From: Endozoicomonas arenosclerae
Lineage (GTDB): Bacteria; Pseudomonadota; Gammaproteobacteria; Pseudomonadales; Endozoicomonadaceae
Assembly (NCBI RefSeq): GCF_001562015.1
Contig: NZ_LASA01000009.1
Span: 1 to 33,829, forward strand
DNA: 33,829 nt
Direction: 5' to 3'
Part shown: positions 33,719 through 33,829 of the stretch, in pieces
Numbering within the stretch: the first letter of the stretch is position 1
Layout: the number at the start of each line of letters is the position of its first letter
Notes under the pieces: model-generated
Databases searched by the model: none
Told to the model about the DNA's origin: nothing
Seen by the model: the letters and a program-made list of their open reading frames with translations, nothing else
Position numbers and translations under genes: made by a program

Positions 33719-33829
33719 AAACTGAAGAGTTTGATCATGGCTCAGATTGAACGCTGGCGGCAGGCCTAACACATGCAAGTCGAGCGGTAACAGAACTAGC
33801 TTGCTAGTTGCTGACGAGCGGCGGACGGG
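33719..33829 (+). rRNA. rrs: 16S ribosomal RNA, 5' end (partial, runs off the window)
   Basis: The conserved 16S start AAACTGAAGAGTTTGATC is followed by ATGGCTCAGATTGAACGCTG, the site of the universal 27F region, and by the GGCGGCAGGCCTAACACATG stretch common in gammaproteobacteria. The first variable region is cut by the window edge. The mature 5' end is placed by comparison with the E. coli 16S start. Confidence 0.98.

Noticed and set aside
1-33829. CRISPR arrays, tRNA genes, phage genes, toxin-antitoxin pairs or a clustered defence system.
   Set aside because: I saw no repeat-spacer array, cloverleaf sequence, or phage or defence gene set in the window. The degenerate Fic protein has no antitoxin partner next to it.

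Overview
The window looks like chromosomal DNA of a marine gammaproteobacterium, most like an Endozoicomonas or another Oceanospirillales host-associated species. This is inferred from the rpoZ-spoT pair, an OxyR with cysteines at 199 and 208, the Cra/fruBKA island, the rrn leader and start of 16S rRNA, and several large unrecognised proteins with eukaryote-like features. The genus was not verified by any search.

Layout. The left edge holds the 5' part of a probable transposase on the minus strand, then a long perfect inverted repeat, then rpoZ-spoT (388-2835). A secreted protein of unknown function meets spoT tail to tail, and ridA is divergent from it. From 4030 to 12204 everything is on the minus strand: a flavin monooxygenase, a GNAT acetyltransferase and an RsgA-type GTPase preceded by an attenuator-like leader, a Gfo/Idh oxidoreductase with an SDR/epimerase, and a 1047-aa Ser/Thr-rich protein closed by a strong terminator. 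From 12396 the plus strand carries oxyR, a 164-bp MITE-like palindrome, recG and a Tat-signal myo-inositol oxygenase. Next is the fructose island, with cra divergent from fruB-fruK-fruA and two Cra operators between them. It is followed by a secreted S10 serine carboxypeptidase, an intergenic region with a probable Fur-controlled small RNA, and a protein with a degenerate Fic motif. The last third holds a glutathione peroxidase, an RDD membrane protein, a secreted helical protein, a SulP anion transporter, a BASS-family transporter, an SRPBCC protein, a possible papain-fold thiol hydrolase and a TetR regulator. The right edge is an rRNA operon: three tandem promoters, boxA and the first ~110 bases of 16S rRNA.

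How the genes fit together. The fructose genes form one pathway: FruA/FruB import and phosphorylate fructose to fructose-1-phosphate, FruK makes fructose-1,6-bisphosphate, and Cra represses the operon. OxyR and glutathione peroxidase both belong to peroxide defence, but they are far apart and not shown to be linked. SpoT sets (p)ppGpp levels, and the rrn promoters at the far end have the GC-rich discriminators typical of ppGpp-sensitive promoters.

The most interesting parts are not protein genes. One is the Fur box, promoter, ~130-nt transcript and intrinsic terminator between the carboxypeptidase and Fic-like genes, which look like a RyhB/PrrF-type iron-stress RNA. The other is the rsgA leader, with a 12-codon peptide and mutually exclusive hairpins.
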